Assembly (NCBI GenBank): GCA_963761475.1
Contig: CAVXGT010000020.1
Span: 1-64,000, forward strand
Length of the DNA: 64,000 nucleotides
Reading direction: 5' to 3'
Origin: Ga0077555 sp963761475
GTDB taxonomy: Bacteria; Pseudomonadota; Alphaproteobacteria; Rhizobiales; Hyphomicrobiaceae
Numbering within the stretch: position 1 is the first letter of the stretch; each line of letters begins with the position of its first letter. Made by a program: the position numbers and the translations under genes. Of this stretch, positions 9,611 to 19,409 are shown piece by piece. The notes under the pieces were generated by a model. That model did not search any database. It saw nothing but the letters and a program-made list of their open reading frames with translations, and was not told the DNA's origin.

Positions 9611-10217
9611 TCAGTTGCTGGGCGGATCGATCTGGATCAGCCAGCTGCCGAGGTAGCCCGAAATCGGCACGTCGCCCGGGGCCTGGGCCAGGGCATTGAA
9701 CTGATACATGCCCACATTGAAGGGGTTGAACAGGTTCATGTACACCCCGATGGTGTCGGTGTCCGGACACCGGGGTGTCGGGGAAGATCTCGATCGCGCC
9801 GCCGTTCGTCGGCCACTTCAATCGTGGCGGGGATGTCTCCAGGCAACGGGTGCGCGCCAGCATGCCGCCCTGCTTCATGTTGCAGAGCTTGACCCGGCTT
9901 GGGATCGATCTTGGCGTCGAAGTGTTCGGGGATCGTCGACGCTCAGCTTGAGGATCGCGGTTTTGCGGTCCTTCGGGCTGCAGCATCAGGTAGTACTCCG
10001 AGCGCTTGAGGCGCTGGGTGTTGGTCATGAAGAAGTAGAGCTTGCGGTAGTCGCGGCTGTTCTCCCAGCGGAACTCCAGCAGGCCAGGGGTGCCCTGGGC
10101 CAGGGCCGGCGGCTGCAGGGCTGCAGGGCTCAGCAGGCTCAGGCGCGCTGAGGGCGGCGGTACCGAGGCCCGCTGCCAGGGCAGGGCCAGGGGGCGGCGT
10201 GGTGGGTGAAAACCCAT
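9611..10217 (-). CDS. DUF2808 exported protein (frame-interrupted)
   Basis: Cyanobacterial DUF2808 family, function unknown. Seen in pieces: start MGFHPPRRPLAL at 10217 with a signal-like Ala/Leu region that needs a frame change near 10170, then QGTPGLLEFRWENSRDYRKLY, FFMTNTQRLKRSEYYLMLQP, VKLCNMKQGGMLARTRCLE (two Cys), GGAIEIFPDTPVS, and a tail with GVYMNLFNPFNVGMYQFNAL ending IQIDPPSN before a TGA at 9613-9611. Further breaks lie near 9975, 9930, 9825 and 9765. It lies upstream of rpmH on the same strand but separated by 73 bases. Confidence 0.75.
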
Positions 10218-10289
10218 GGGGCCTGCTCCGATCAATCTCTCAATCCCAGCAGAGCAGACGCGGTGCTGCGGGCTGAGGTGGTCGGCGGG

Positions 10290-10665
10290 CTAGCTGGCGC
10301 GGTCGGGACGCAGCCGGCTCGCGCCCCGCAGATAGGGGTGGCACGGCTGGCGATCGGGATCCATCCAGGCGTGGGCCAGCAGGCGGATGCAGTGCTGCAG
10401 ATCCCCCGCCACCGCCATCTGCTGGCAATCGAGCAGGGCCACGTGCTCCCAGCCTGGCCGGCGCCGGGCGATGGCGGCGGGGAAGCAGGCGTCGAGATCG
10501 GTGGTCACCGAGAAGGTCACCGAGAGCAGCTGATCTCCTTCCAGACCGTTGCGCTCCACCAGCGCCTGCATCAGTTCGGCCACGGCCTCGTCGATCGCGG
10601 CCGCCGTGTTCGCCTGGCTGGTGGTGGCCCCTCGCAGGGCTCGCAGCTCGCAGCCCGCCGCTCAT
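10290..10665 (-). CDS. aroH: AroH-type chorismate mutase (one frame change)
   Basis: Monofunctional class I chorismate mutase, converting chorismate to prephenate for Phe/Tyr synthesis. About 125 residues. After a frame change near 10640 the family pattern appears: LRALRGATTSQANTAAAIDE, GDQLLSVTFSVTTDLDACFP, HVALLDCQQMAVAGDLQHCI and HPYLRGASRLRPD, which holds the active-site Arg and Tyr region of AroH. The ATG at 10665 overlaps the sppA stop (ATGA), so the two are coupled. Confidence 0.88.
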
Positions 10666-11476
10666 GGGCGGAACAGCCACAGGGGCTGGCCGCACCAGCC
10701 CAGTTCCAGGCTGAGCAGCTGCTGCACCCGGTCCACCTGGCTGCGGCCGGGGATCAGGCCGGCGAAGCGCTTGGGCGGGGTGCCGAAGGTGATCGGGCGG
10801 GTCTTCTCCACATCCAGCCCGGCCAGCTCGGCCGCCAGGCGGCGGGCCGCCTCCTCATCCCCCAGAACGATCCACCAGACCCAGCTCCAGGGCCTGGGCC
10901 CCACTGAACACGCGTCCATCGGCGAAGGCACGCACGGCCTGGTCCTCGAGCTGGCGTCCTTCCGCCACGGCCCCCACGAACTGCTGGTAGCTGGAGTCGA
11001 TCAGGCTCTGCAGCAGTTCCCGTTCCGCCTCGCTCAGGGCCCGATCCGGCGAGAGGATGTCCTTGTAGAGGCCGCTCTTCACCGTTTCGAAGCTCACGCC
11101 GATCCGCTCGAGCAGTTTCGAGAGGTTGTTGCCCCGCAGGATCACGCCGATCGAGCCGGTGATGCTGCCTGGGTTGGCCACGATCTTTTCGGCCGCCACG
11201 CCGATGTACACGCCGCCGGAGGCGGAGATGTTGCCGAAGCTGGCCACCACCCGGCAGCCCTTCTGCACGCAGCCGCAGCAGGGCCGCGTGGATCTCCTGG
11301 CTGTCGCCCACGGTGCCGCCGGGACTGTCGATCCGCAGCAGCAGGGCCGGGCACTCCCGTTGCTCCACCTGGCGCAGGGCCTTGAGCACCCTGGTGCGCG
11401 TGCCCCCGCCAATCGGGCCTTCGATGGCGATTCGCGCCATGGTGCGGCGTGTCTTGCGGCGCCAGGGCCAGACCAT
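10662..11476 (-). CDS. sppA: SppA, signal peptide peptidase (frame-interrupted)
   Basis: Membrane-associated serine protease that degrades cleaved signal peptides, S49 family, short single-domain type (~270 residues). Seen: ARIAIEGPIGGGTR, LLLRIDSPGGTVGDSQEI, VVASFGNISASGGVYIGV with the nucleophile Ser, GSITGSIGVILRG, and the candidate general-base Lys in VKSGLYKDILSP. Frame changes lie near 11270 and 10870. Start chosen is MVWPWRRKTRRTMARI at 11476, a basic N terminus. A 62-base gap separates it from the divergent exporter gene. Confidence 0.88.
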
Positions 11477-11538
11477 GGAGCTCTTGTGTAGTGGCTGGAT
11501 CTTAAAAAGAAGCCCCCACCGGCCTTGAACACCGCCCC

Positions 11539-12477
11539 ATGCCCCAGGCCCTGCGCTGGCTGCTGATGCTGTTGCCGTTTGCCCTCTGGGGCACGGCCAT
11601 GGCGGCGATGCGACCCCTGCTCAGCGACGGCCGCTCCCCTGCTGGTGGCCACGCTGCGGCTGCTGCCGGCCGGGCTGCTGCTGCTGCTGGCGGCCCGGCT
11701 GCTGGGCCGCCCCCTGGCCATTCACCGCGCCGACTGGCCCTGGCTGCTCGCCTTTGCCCTGGTGGACGGCGGCCCTGTTCCAGGGGCTGCTGGCCCGGGG
11801 CCTGGTGCAGACGGGGGCCGGGCTGGGCTCGGTGCTGATCGATTCCCAGCCCCTGCTGGTGGCCCTGATGGCCCGCAGTCTGTTCGGCGAGGCGATCAAC
11901 CCGGTGGGCTGGCTGGGGCTGGTGCTGGGGCTGCTGGGCATCCTCTGCCTCGGCCTGCCGGCCGCCGTGCTGCGCCACTGGTGGCTGGAAGGGCCCCTGG
12001 TGCTGGATCAGCGGGCCTGGAGCCATGGCGAGCTCTGGATGCTGGGCGCGGCGGTGGCGATGGCGGTGGGCACGGTGATCTGCCGCTACGCCGTGCGCCA
12101 CAGCGACCCGGTGGCGGTCACCGGCTGGCACATGCTGCTGGGGGGGGTGCCCCTGCTGGCGCTCCACGGGGCGACCGCTGCTGGCGTCGGGTGGCCCCTG
12201 GCTGCCGGCCTGGTCGTCGCTGCAGTGGGGCCTGATGGCCTACGCCAGCCTGCTGGGCAGTGCCCTGGCCTACGGGTTGTTCTTCTGGTTTGCGAGCAGC
12301 GGTGACCTCACCGGCTTCACCGCCCTCACCTTCCTCACCCCCGTGTTTGCCGTGCTCTGTGGCGTGGTGTGGCTGCAGGAGCGGCTGTCCCCGCTGCAGT
12401 GGCTGGGGGCCGGCCTGGCGATGGTGTCGGTGCTGCTGATCAACCGCCGCCAGCAGCTCTGGGGAGGACCGCTCTGA
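11539..12477 (+). CDS. EamA/DMT-family transporter (frame-interrupted)
   Basis: Inner-membrane transporter of the drug/metabolite superfamily, ~312 residues with about ten hydrophobic segments in two EamA repeats: LLMLLPFALWGTAMAAMRPL, LLPAGLLLLLAARLLG, GWLGLVLGLLGILCLGL, GELWMLGAAVAMAVGTVI and ALTFLTPVFAVLCGVVWLQE. Frame changes lie near 11630, 11775 and 12190. Substrate unknown. Its stop overlaps the ATG of the next glycosyltransferase (TGATG), suggesting a shared operon with cell-envelope sugar genes. Confidence 0.8.
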
Positions 12478-13594
12478 TGCGGATCCTGGTGGTGAACACC
12501 CCCGTGGGGCCCCTGGGCAGCGGCGCCGGTGGCGGCGTGGAGCTCACGGCCCTCTCCCTGGTGGCGGGGCTGTTGCAGCGTGGCCATCAGGTGATGGTGC
12601 TGGCCGCCGAGGGCTCCCGGCTGCCGCCGAGCTGCGGCGGCGCTGAGCTCTGGCTGGAGCGGGGCGAGGCCCAGCCCAGCTGCCAGCACCAGGAGCGCCT
12701 GCAGCCCGGTGCTGATCCCCGCCGATGGCCTGCTGCCCCGGCTCTGGCGGCGGGCCCTGAGCCACCAGCATCGCGCCGATCTGATCCTCAACCTCGCCTA
12801 CGACTGGCTGCCGCTCTGGCTCACGCCCCACGTGCCCACGCCCCTGGTCCACCTGATCAGCATGGGATCCGTGGGCGAGGCGATGGATGCGGTGATCGCC
12901 GAGGTGGCGGCCCGGCAGTCAGCGGCGCTTCGCCTTCCACACCGCTGCCCAGGCGGCCGATTTCAGCCTGCCGCGGACCGCCGCGGCTGGTGGGCAATGG
13001 CTTCGACCTCGATCACCTACCGCTTCAATGCCCCAGCCGGAGCGCCTGCTGGGCTGGGCCGGCCGCATCGCGCCCGAGAAGGGCCTCGAGGATGCGGCGG
13101 CCGTGGCGGCCCAGCTGCAGATGCCCCTGGCGGTGTGGGGCCTGCTCCAGGATCCGGCCTATGCCCGCTGGGTGGAGAGCTCGGTGCCCCCCGGCACGCT
13201 GCAGTGGCGTGGTTTTCTGCCCACCGAGCAGCTGCAGGCCGAGCTGGGGCGCTGCGCGGTGGTGCTCAACACGCCCGAAGTGGAATGAGGCCTTCGGCAA
13301 CGTGGTGGTGGAGGCCATGGCCTGTGGGGTGCCGGTGGCGGCCTATCGCCCGGGGCGGCCCGGGGGAACTGGTGCAGGAGGGGCTCAACGGCGCCCTGGC
13401 GGCGGCCGATGACCGGGCGGCCCTGGCGCTGGCCACCGAGCGGGCGCTGGGGGTGGAGCGGGCCGCCTGCCGTCGCTGGGTGGAGCGCCACTGCTCCCGG
13501 GCCGTGTTCGCCGCAGCGGATCGAGGCCTGGCTGGAGGAGGTGCTGCGGGAGGAGAGCCTGGAAGGGGGTGGAGCCCCCGATGGGCGCAGATAG
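12477..13594 (+). CDS. GT4-type glycosyltransferase (frame-interrupted)
   Basis: GT-B fold glycosyltransferase. The N-terminal domain has MRILVVNTPVGPLGSGAGGG, the acceptor-side glycine loop; the C-terminal domain has LLGWAGRIAPEKGLEDAAAV, LQWRGFLPTEQLQAELGR and NEAFGNVVVEAMACGVPVAA, the E-x7-E type motif that binds the sugar nucleotide. Frame changes lie near 12715, 12925, 12985, 13030, 13280, 13360 and 13515. It follows the exporter with a TGATG overlap and precedes a GT39 gene by about 25 bases. Donor and acceptor cannot be told. Confidence 0.8.
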
Positions 13595-13618
13595 GGTCGC
13601 CCCAGCGTCCTGGGCCCA

Positions 13619-15445
13619 GTGACCCCTGCTCCGGTTCCCACTCCCCAGCGTCGCCGGCTGCTGCTGCTCTGCCTTGGCCTGGGGGTGGTGCTGTTCCTGT
13701 GGCAGCTGGGCGGCCAGTGGCCTGGTGGATGAGACGCCGCCGCTGTTTGCCGCCTCGGCCCGGGCGATGGCCGAGGGCGGTGACTGGCTGATTCCGTGGG
13801 TCAACGGCCTGCCCCGCTACGACAAGCCGCCGCTGGTGTACTGGGGGATGGGCCTGGTCTATGCCCTGCCCGGCCAGGGGTGGTGGAACCCCCTGGGCAC
13901 CTGGGCGGCCAGGCTGCCCTCGGCCCTGGCCTCGATCGGGCTGATGCTGGCCCTGGCCGACACCCTGCTGCGCTGGCCCCAGCACGGCCGCCGTGCCGCC
14001 CTGGCCGCCCTGACGGCGGCCGTGGCCTTCGCACTCTCGCCCCTGGTGCTGCTGTGGGGCCGGATTGCGGTGAGCGACGGCCTCTTTTCCGGCTTGCCTG
14101 GGCCTCGGCCTGCTGCTCTGCTGGCGCTGCTACGCCGCTGGCGGCCGCGGCTGGTGGTCGGGGTGGCTCTGGCTGGGCCTGGCGGTGCTGGCCAAGGGGC
14201 CGGTGGCGGTGCTGTTGCTCGGCCTCACCCTGCTGCTGTTCGGCTGGCTGCAGGGTGACCTGGCGCGGCTCTGGTGCCGGCTGCGGCCGCTGCCGGGCCT
14301 GGCGATCACGGCGGCCCTGAGCCTGCCCTGGTATGGCCTGGCCCTGGCGGTGGAGGGGGAGCCGTTCTGGCGCAGCTTCTTCGGCTACCACAACCTGCAG
14401 CGCTTCACGGCGGTGGTGAACAACCACCTCCAGCCCTGGTGGTTTTTCGGGCCGGTGCTGCTGCTGGCCAGCCTGCCCTGGAGCCCCGTGCTGCTGCTGG
14501 GCCTGCTGCAGGGCCTAGGGGCCCGGCGCCCTGGCGCTGGCGCCGGGTCCGGTGGCGCCGCTGCCGCCGGCGCTGTCGCTGCAGCGCTACAGCGCCTGCT
14601 GGCTGCTGGCGGTGCTGCTGTTCTTCACCCTGGCGGCCACCAAGCTGCCCAGCTACTGGTTGCCGGCCACGCCAGCGGCCGGGGTGCTGGTCGCCCTGGC
14701 GGCCCAGCGGGCCCGGGCGACGCGCTGGGCTGGGGTTGGGTTGCAGCCACCACGGTGCTGCTGAGCCTGGTGATGGCCCTTGTTTTCGCCGCCGCCCCCC
14801 TGTGGTTGCCCCTGGTGATCACGCCGGAGATGCCATCGCTGCCCCAGGAGCTGCTGGATTCGCGCCTGCTGGCCCTCGCCGCCGGCTGCTACGGCGTCGC
14901 CGCCCTGGGAGGGGCGCTGCTGTGGTGGCGGCGTCAGCCGCTGCTGGGGCTGGCGGCGCTGCAGGTGCCGCTGCTGCTGTTCGTGCCGCTGGTGCTGCTG
15001 CCCAGCTGGCAGCTGGGGGATCGGCTGCGGGGCCTGCCGGTGCGGGCCATGGCCGGGCCGTGGGGCACGCACCAGACGCCCGCCCAGCCCCTGGCCATGG
15101 TGGGCATGTTGAAGCCCTCGCTGCACTACTACAGCCGCCGCGTGGTGATCTACGAGGGGGCCCCGGCCTCGGGGCTGGTGAACCTGGCCGATCGCCTGGC
15201 GCCGGGAGCGCCGCCGGGGTCAGGAGCCGAGTGGGGTCGAGCAGCAGCCCACGCTGCTGCTGGTGATCGATGCCGACACGGCCGAGCGGCCCCACTGGCG
15301 CGATCTGCAGCCCGAGGTGCTGGCCTCCGCCGGGATCTATCGGCTCTGGCGCCTGGATCGCCAGCGCCTGGAGCGCCGTGCCGCGCAGCTGCGTGCCGCC
15401 GGCCTGGGGCCCGACTGGCAGGACCCGCGGCCCGAGCGCTACTGA
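13619..15445 (+). CDS. GT39-type membrane glycosyltransferase, ArnT-like (frame-interrupted)
   Basis: Polytopic dolichyl/undecaprenyl-phosphate-sugar glycosyltransferase of the ArnT/PMT type, ~608 residues. After a first hydrophobic segment (LLLLCLGLGVVLFLWQLG) comes the key periplasmic motif DETPPLFAASARAMAEGGDW, with the acidic catalytic residue, then RYDKPPLVYWGMG, further membrane helices and a soluble C terminus ending WQDPRPERY. Frame changes lie near 13715, 14090, 14200, 14525, 14565, 14740 and 15215. Start is taken as GTG at 13619. Probably decorates a lipid-linked or envelope glycan together with the preceding glycosyltransferase. Confidence 0.78.
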
Positions 15446-16037
15446 GCGCTGTGCCGGCGGGGCTGTCGGCGAGGACCTGACGGCGGCAGAAGCTGCAGCT
15501 GCCCCAGCGGGCCATCTCGCCGGCTGGGGCAGGGCAGTGGCAGGCGGGGCAGGAGGCCATGCCGTGCACGTCCACCCGACTGGGATGGAGGGCCCAGGTG
15601 CCTGCCGTCTCCTCAGCGGCCAGCTCAGGCTTGATGGCTGGATGGTGCTGGGTGACGCGCACCTCCCGCACGGCAAAGCCGGCGGCCCGCAGGCTGCCGA
15701 GCAGCTGGTGGCGGTTGTACTGCAGGGCCTGGAGCCAGGGGCCGGGGGCGGCTCCCACCGTGAGCACGCAGCCCTGCAGGCGCAGGGGGCGGCAGTGGGG
15801 GGCCAGCTGGGGACCGGCCAGGGTCGGCCAGCGCTGCCACAGGGCCCCCAGGTTGCCCTGGCGTTGCCACTGCTGCTGCAGCGTGTCGAGGCACTGGGCC
15901 AGGGCCGTGGCCGGCGGGTGTCTGGCCGGCACCATCACCGTGATGCTGCCGATGCGGCGCTGACCCATGGCCGGGGCGGTGCCGCGGCCCCGCTGTCGCT
16001 GCGACCCTGCCATGCCGCCAACCAGATCCTGCCCCAT
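15440..16037 (-). CDS. DUF721 (DciA-like) protein with C-terminal Cys cluster
   Basis: DUF721 family; its bacterial members include DciA, which helps load the replicative helicase. Seen: ALAQCLDTLQQQWQRQGNLG, a WPTLAGPQLAPHCRPLRLQG core, GCVLTVGAAPGPWLQALQYN, and LLGSLRAAGFAVREVRV. The C terminus has SCPACHCPAPAGEMARWGSC and SFCRR, a CxxC...CxxC pattern like a small zinc ribbon. The start may be ATG at 16037 or 16013. The frame stays open past 15440 into the glycosyltransferase on the other strand, which is unlikely to be real; a late frame change would stop it at 15440. Divergent from vipp1. Confidence 0.7.
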
Positions 16038-16122
16038 TCTGAGTCCTGAGCGCGTTGGTGCTGCTCCGATCAGACGCGGGTGACGTTCATGGCTAGCCTC
16101 TGGCCTTGCCCCCAGCTGCGCC

Positions 16123-16898
16123 ATGGGCTTCTTTGATCGCCTCAGCCGACTGCTCCGTGCCAACGCCAATGCGGCGATGGGCGGCCATGGAGGATCCGTC
16201 CAAGATCCTCGATCAGTCGGTCGCGGACATGCAGTCCGATCTGGTCAAGCTGCGCCAGGCAGTGGCCACGGCGATCGCCAGCCAGAAGCGCATCGCAAAA
16301 CCAGGCCGAGCAGGCTGAAGCCCAGGCCAAGACCTGGTATGAGCGCGCCGAACTGGCGCTGCAAGAAAGGGGAGGACGATCTGGCCCGCGAGGCCCTGGC
16401 CCGCCGCAAGACCTACGACGACACCGCCACCGCGCTCAACACCCAGCTGCAGAGCCAGGCCGGCCAGGTGGAGCAGCTCAAGCAGAGCCTGGTGTAGCTG
16501 GAGAGCAAGATCGCCGAGGCCAAAACCAAAAAGGACATGCTCAAGGCGCGGGCCCAGGCGGCCCAGGCCCAGGAGCAGCTGCAGAGCGCCGTGGGCAATC
16601 TCGGCACCAACAGCTCGATGGCGGCCTTCGAGCGCATGGAGGAGAAGGTGCAGAGCCTCGAGGCCCGCAGCCAGGCCGCCGCGGAGCTGGCCGGTGCAGA
16701 TCTCGAGAGCCAGTTCGCGGCCCTTGAAGGTGCTCCGGAGGTGGACGATGAACTGGCCGCCCTGAAGAACCGGCTCTCTGGCGCCGCCGCCCTGCCGCGG
16801 CTCTGCCCTGCCGCAGGAGAGGCCGTGTCGAGCCGGTGAAGGTGGAAGAGGTGGATGCCGAGCTCGAGGAGCTGAAGCGCTCGATCGACAAGCTCTGA
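16123..16898 (+). CDS. vipp1: Vipp1/PspA (IM30) family membrane-shaping protein (frame-interrupted, one in-frame TAG)
   Basis: ESCRT-III-like coiled-coil protein that maintains thylakoid/inner membranes, ~258 residues. Seen: the amphipathic start MGFFDRLSRLLRANANA, then EDPSKILDQSVADMQSDLVK, LREALARRK-type helices (DLAREALARRKTYDDTATAL), QSQAGQVEQLKQSLV, LESKIAEAKTKKDMLKARAQ, GTNSSMAAFERMEEKVQSLE and the C-terminal EELKRSIDKL. Frame changes lie near 16175, 16300, 16360 and 16790. A TAG at 16495-16497 sits between KQSLV and LESKI; the family usually has one residue there, and a CAG-to-TAG change would explain it. Confidence 0.87.
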
Positions 16899-16979
16899 AT
16901 CGCTTCTCTTCTGCCCTGCCGGCCATGGGCCGGTCGCAGCAGGCGTGCCCTACCTTGAGTTCCTCCCCCTGCTGTTGCC

Positions 16980-17316
16980 GTGTCTGCTGCCGTGTCTGTT
17001 GTCCATCTCACCGATGCCAACTTCCAGGCTGAGGTGACCGCCTGCAGCAGACGCCGGTGCTGGTGGATGTCTGGGCCGAGTGGTGTGGCCCCTGCCGCCT
17101 GATGGCGCCGATGATGGATTGGGCCGCCGGTGAGTATGCCGGCCGCCTGGTGGTGGGCAAGCTCGAGGCAGACCCCAACCCCGACGGCCGCGATCAGATG
17201 GGCAGATTCAGGGGCTGCCCACCCTGGTGATGTTCAAGACGGGCCAGGAAGTGGCTCGCCATGAAGGCGCCATGGCCAAGCCCCAGCTCAAGGCTTTCCT
17301 GGATGCCCATCTCTGA
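16980..17316 (+). CDS. trxA: thioredoxin (frame-interrupted)
   Basis: Cytoplasmic thiol-disulfide reductase, ~112 residues. GTG start at 16980 gives VSAAVSVVHLTDANFQAEV; after a frame change near 17038 the core reads TPVLVDVWAEWCGPCRLMAP with the WCGPC active site, then VGKLEADPNPDGRDQM, a second change near 17207, and GLPTLVMFKTGQEVARHEGA with the cis-Pro. The end FLDAHL is normal. The stop overlaps the start of the following aminotransferase gene by 14 bases in another frame. Confidence 0.9.
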
Positions 17317-18539
17317 GCCGTTGCCGGCCCTGCACCTCTCGGATCGGGTTCGCGGCTCGGCAGCGGTGTGTTCGCGCGCAACGATCAGCGCAAACAGGCC
17401 TACGCGGGCGCATGCGGCTCAGGCCGGCCTGCCCCCCCTGCTCGATCTCTCGCTCGGCTCCACCGACTCTGCAGCCGCCGGAGGCGGCGATCGCGGCGAT
17501 CCGCGAGCAGCTGGGCCGGCCTGAAAGTGCGGCCTACTGCCTGCATGCCGCCACCCTGCCGTTCCGGGAGGCTGTGGCCGCCTGGGCTCAGCGCCGCTTT
17601 GGGGTGGCGGTGGATCCGGAGCGGGAGGTGCTCCTGCTGGTCGGTTCGCAGGAGGGCACGGCCCACCTGCCTCTGGCGGTGCTCAATCCGGGCGATGCCG
17701 CCCTGCTGCTGGATCCCTACTACCCCTCCCACCTGGGGGGCCTGCAGCCTGGCCTCCGCCGAGCCGCAGTTGTTGACGCTCGATCCGGCCAGCGGCTGGC
17801 GGCCGGATTTCGAGCAGCTCGCCGCCAGCCAGTGGGAGGCCCTGAAGCTGATGGTGCTGGGCTTCCCCCACAACCCCACCGCCACCACCGGCGAGCAGGC
17901 CTGGGTGGATGCGGCGCTGAGCGGGCCCTGCGCCATGACATGGTGCTGGCCCACGACAACCCCTACGTGGATCTGGCGCTCGAGGGCGAGGCCCCGGCCC
18001 TGCTGCGCCACCCGGGCTGGCGCAGCTGCGGCATCGAGTTCTTTCTCCCTCTCCAAGGGCTGGTGCCTGGGGGGCTATCGGCTGGCCTTCGCGATCGGTG
18101 CTGAGTCGGCTGATCACGGCCCTGCGCCAGCTCAAGGGGGTGGTGGATTTCAACCAGTCCCTCGCGCTGCAGGCCGGGGCGATTGCGGCCCTGGAGCAGG
18201 CCCCCCACTGGCCGGCGCAGCTCGGGCCGGATCTACCGGCAGCGGCGCGATCGCATGGCCGTGGCCCTGGAGGCAGGTGGGCTGGCCGGTGCGGCGCCCA
18301 TCGATGGCCCTCTACCTCTGGCTGGCGCTGCCGCCGCAAGGCAGGGCCAGCAGGGCGAGGATTCCGAAGCCTTCTGTGCCGCCCTGCTGCAGGCCACCGG
18401 GGTGGCCCTCACCCCCGGCAACGGCTTTGGCCCCGGCGGCGAGGGCTGGGCCCGCCTGGCCCTGGTGCACCCCACGGAACAGCTGCAGCAGGGCGCCGCC
18501 CGCATCGGCGCCTGGCTGGCCGCCGGGGCGCCCCGGTGA
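17303..18539 (+). CDS. class I/II PLP-dependent aminotransferase (frame-interrupted)
   Basis: Fold-type I aminotransferase, ~412 residues, of the group that includes LL-DAP and aspartate aminotransferases. Seen: start MPISEPLPALHLSDRVRG at 17303, PLLDLSLGSTD, VLLLVGSQEGTAHLPLAVL, DAALLLDPYYPSHLGGL, GFPHNPTATTGEQAW with the Asn that contacts PLP, VLAHDNPYVDLAL with the PLP-pyridine Asp, and SLSKGWCLGGYRLAFAIG with the Schiff-base Lys. The tail carries GVALTPGNGFGPGGEGWARL. Breaks lie near 17360, 17410, 17465, 17755, 17925, 18050, 18105 and 18225. The birA GTG overlaps its stop. Substrate cannot be assigned safely. Confidence 0.82.
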
Positions 18540-19276
18540 GCGGCTGGCAGATCCGGCGGCTGCCGGTGTGCGCCAGCACCGAGTGGGAGCTGGATCGCTG
18601 GCTGCGCCACAGCCCCCCCGGCCCCCAGGGCCCCGATCCGTGCGGGCCGTGCTGGCCCAGCGGCAGCGCCACGGCCAGGGGCAGCGGGGGCGGCCGTGGG
18701 TGCTCCCGCTGGCGGGGTGTGGCTCAGTGCCGCCTTCCCCTGGCCTGGGGAGGCGCACGCGGCGCGGCCAGCCTGCCCCTGGCTCTGGCCGTGGGCCTGG
18801 CCTGGAGCTGGAAGCCCTGGGTCTGCCGGTGCAGATCAAGTGGCCGAACGATCTGCTGGTGGACGGCCGCAAGCTGGCGGGCCTGCTGCCGCGCCTGCGC
18901 TGGCGGGGGGGGCGCCTGCTCTGGGCCCAGGTCGGGATCGGCCTCAACGGCACCAACCGGGTGCCGCCCGGGGCGGTCTCGCGTGGCTCAGGCCCTGGCC
19001 CGGCCAGGGGGGCGTCTGGGTCCAGGCGCCGGCCGCTGGCATCCCCAGGCCTGCCCCAGGCGACTGGAGGCCAGGGTGTGGAGCGCCCTCAGCTGGGCCA
19101 TCGCCCAGGCAGGTGCCGGGGAACTGGTGCGGTTCCAGGCCGAACAGCGGCTCTGGCAGCCGCCCCAGGGGGTGCTGGTGGGGGAGGAGCGGTGGCAGGT
19201 GGCCGGTCTGGAGCTGGATGGCCGCCTGCGGCTGCAGAGGGGTGCGGCCCGCACCTGGCTCAGCCGCAGCTTCTGA
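18536..19276 (+). CDS. birA: BirA, biotin-protein ligase (frame-interrupted)
   Basis: Attaches biotin to the acetyl-CoA carboxylase carrier protein. Short form of ~246 residues without a DNA-binding domain. Seen: STEWELDRWL, the biotin-binding loop QRQRHGQGQRGRPWV in place of the GRGRRGR pattern, VQIKWPNDLLVDGRKLAG, the most diagnostic motif, and VGIGLNGTNR. The tail ends RLQRGAARTWLSRSF. Breaks lie near 18645, 18710, 18770, 18800, 18985 and 19050. The GTG at 18536 overlaps the aminotransferase stop (GTGA), so the two are coupled. Confidence 0.88.
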   Translation: MSGWQIRRLPVCASTEWELDRWLRHSPPGPQGPDPCGPCWPSGSATARGSGGGRGCSRWRGVAQCRLPLAWGGARGAASLPLALAVGLAWSWKPWVCRCRSSGRTICWWTAASWRACCRACAGGGGACSGPRSGSASTAPTGCRPGRSRVAQALARPGGRLGPGAGRWHPQACPRRLEARVWSALSWAIAQAGAGELVRFQAEQRLWQPPQGVLVGEERWQVAGLELDGRLRLQRGAARTWLSRSF

Positions 19277-19409
19277 GCCTGTCGCCCCCGCGACGGCATG
19301 GGCAGCGGCATCTCGTCGGTTCACGGGTGAGAATGGGGCCTCCCGGCTGCCCTGGGATCCCCAACGCCTGCGCTGACGCTCCCTCCCACTGCCTGCTCTG
19401 ATCCGCTCC

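Noticed and set aside
15150..15440. Extension of the DUF721 frame into the GT39 gene
   Set aside because: Beyond the Cys cluster the sequence is low-complexity Ala/Gly/Arg/Pro and overlaps a real gene on the other strand; a late frame change with a stop near 15440 is more sensible.
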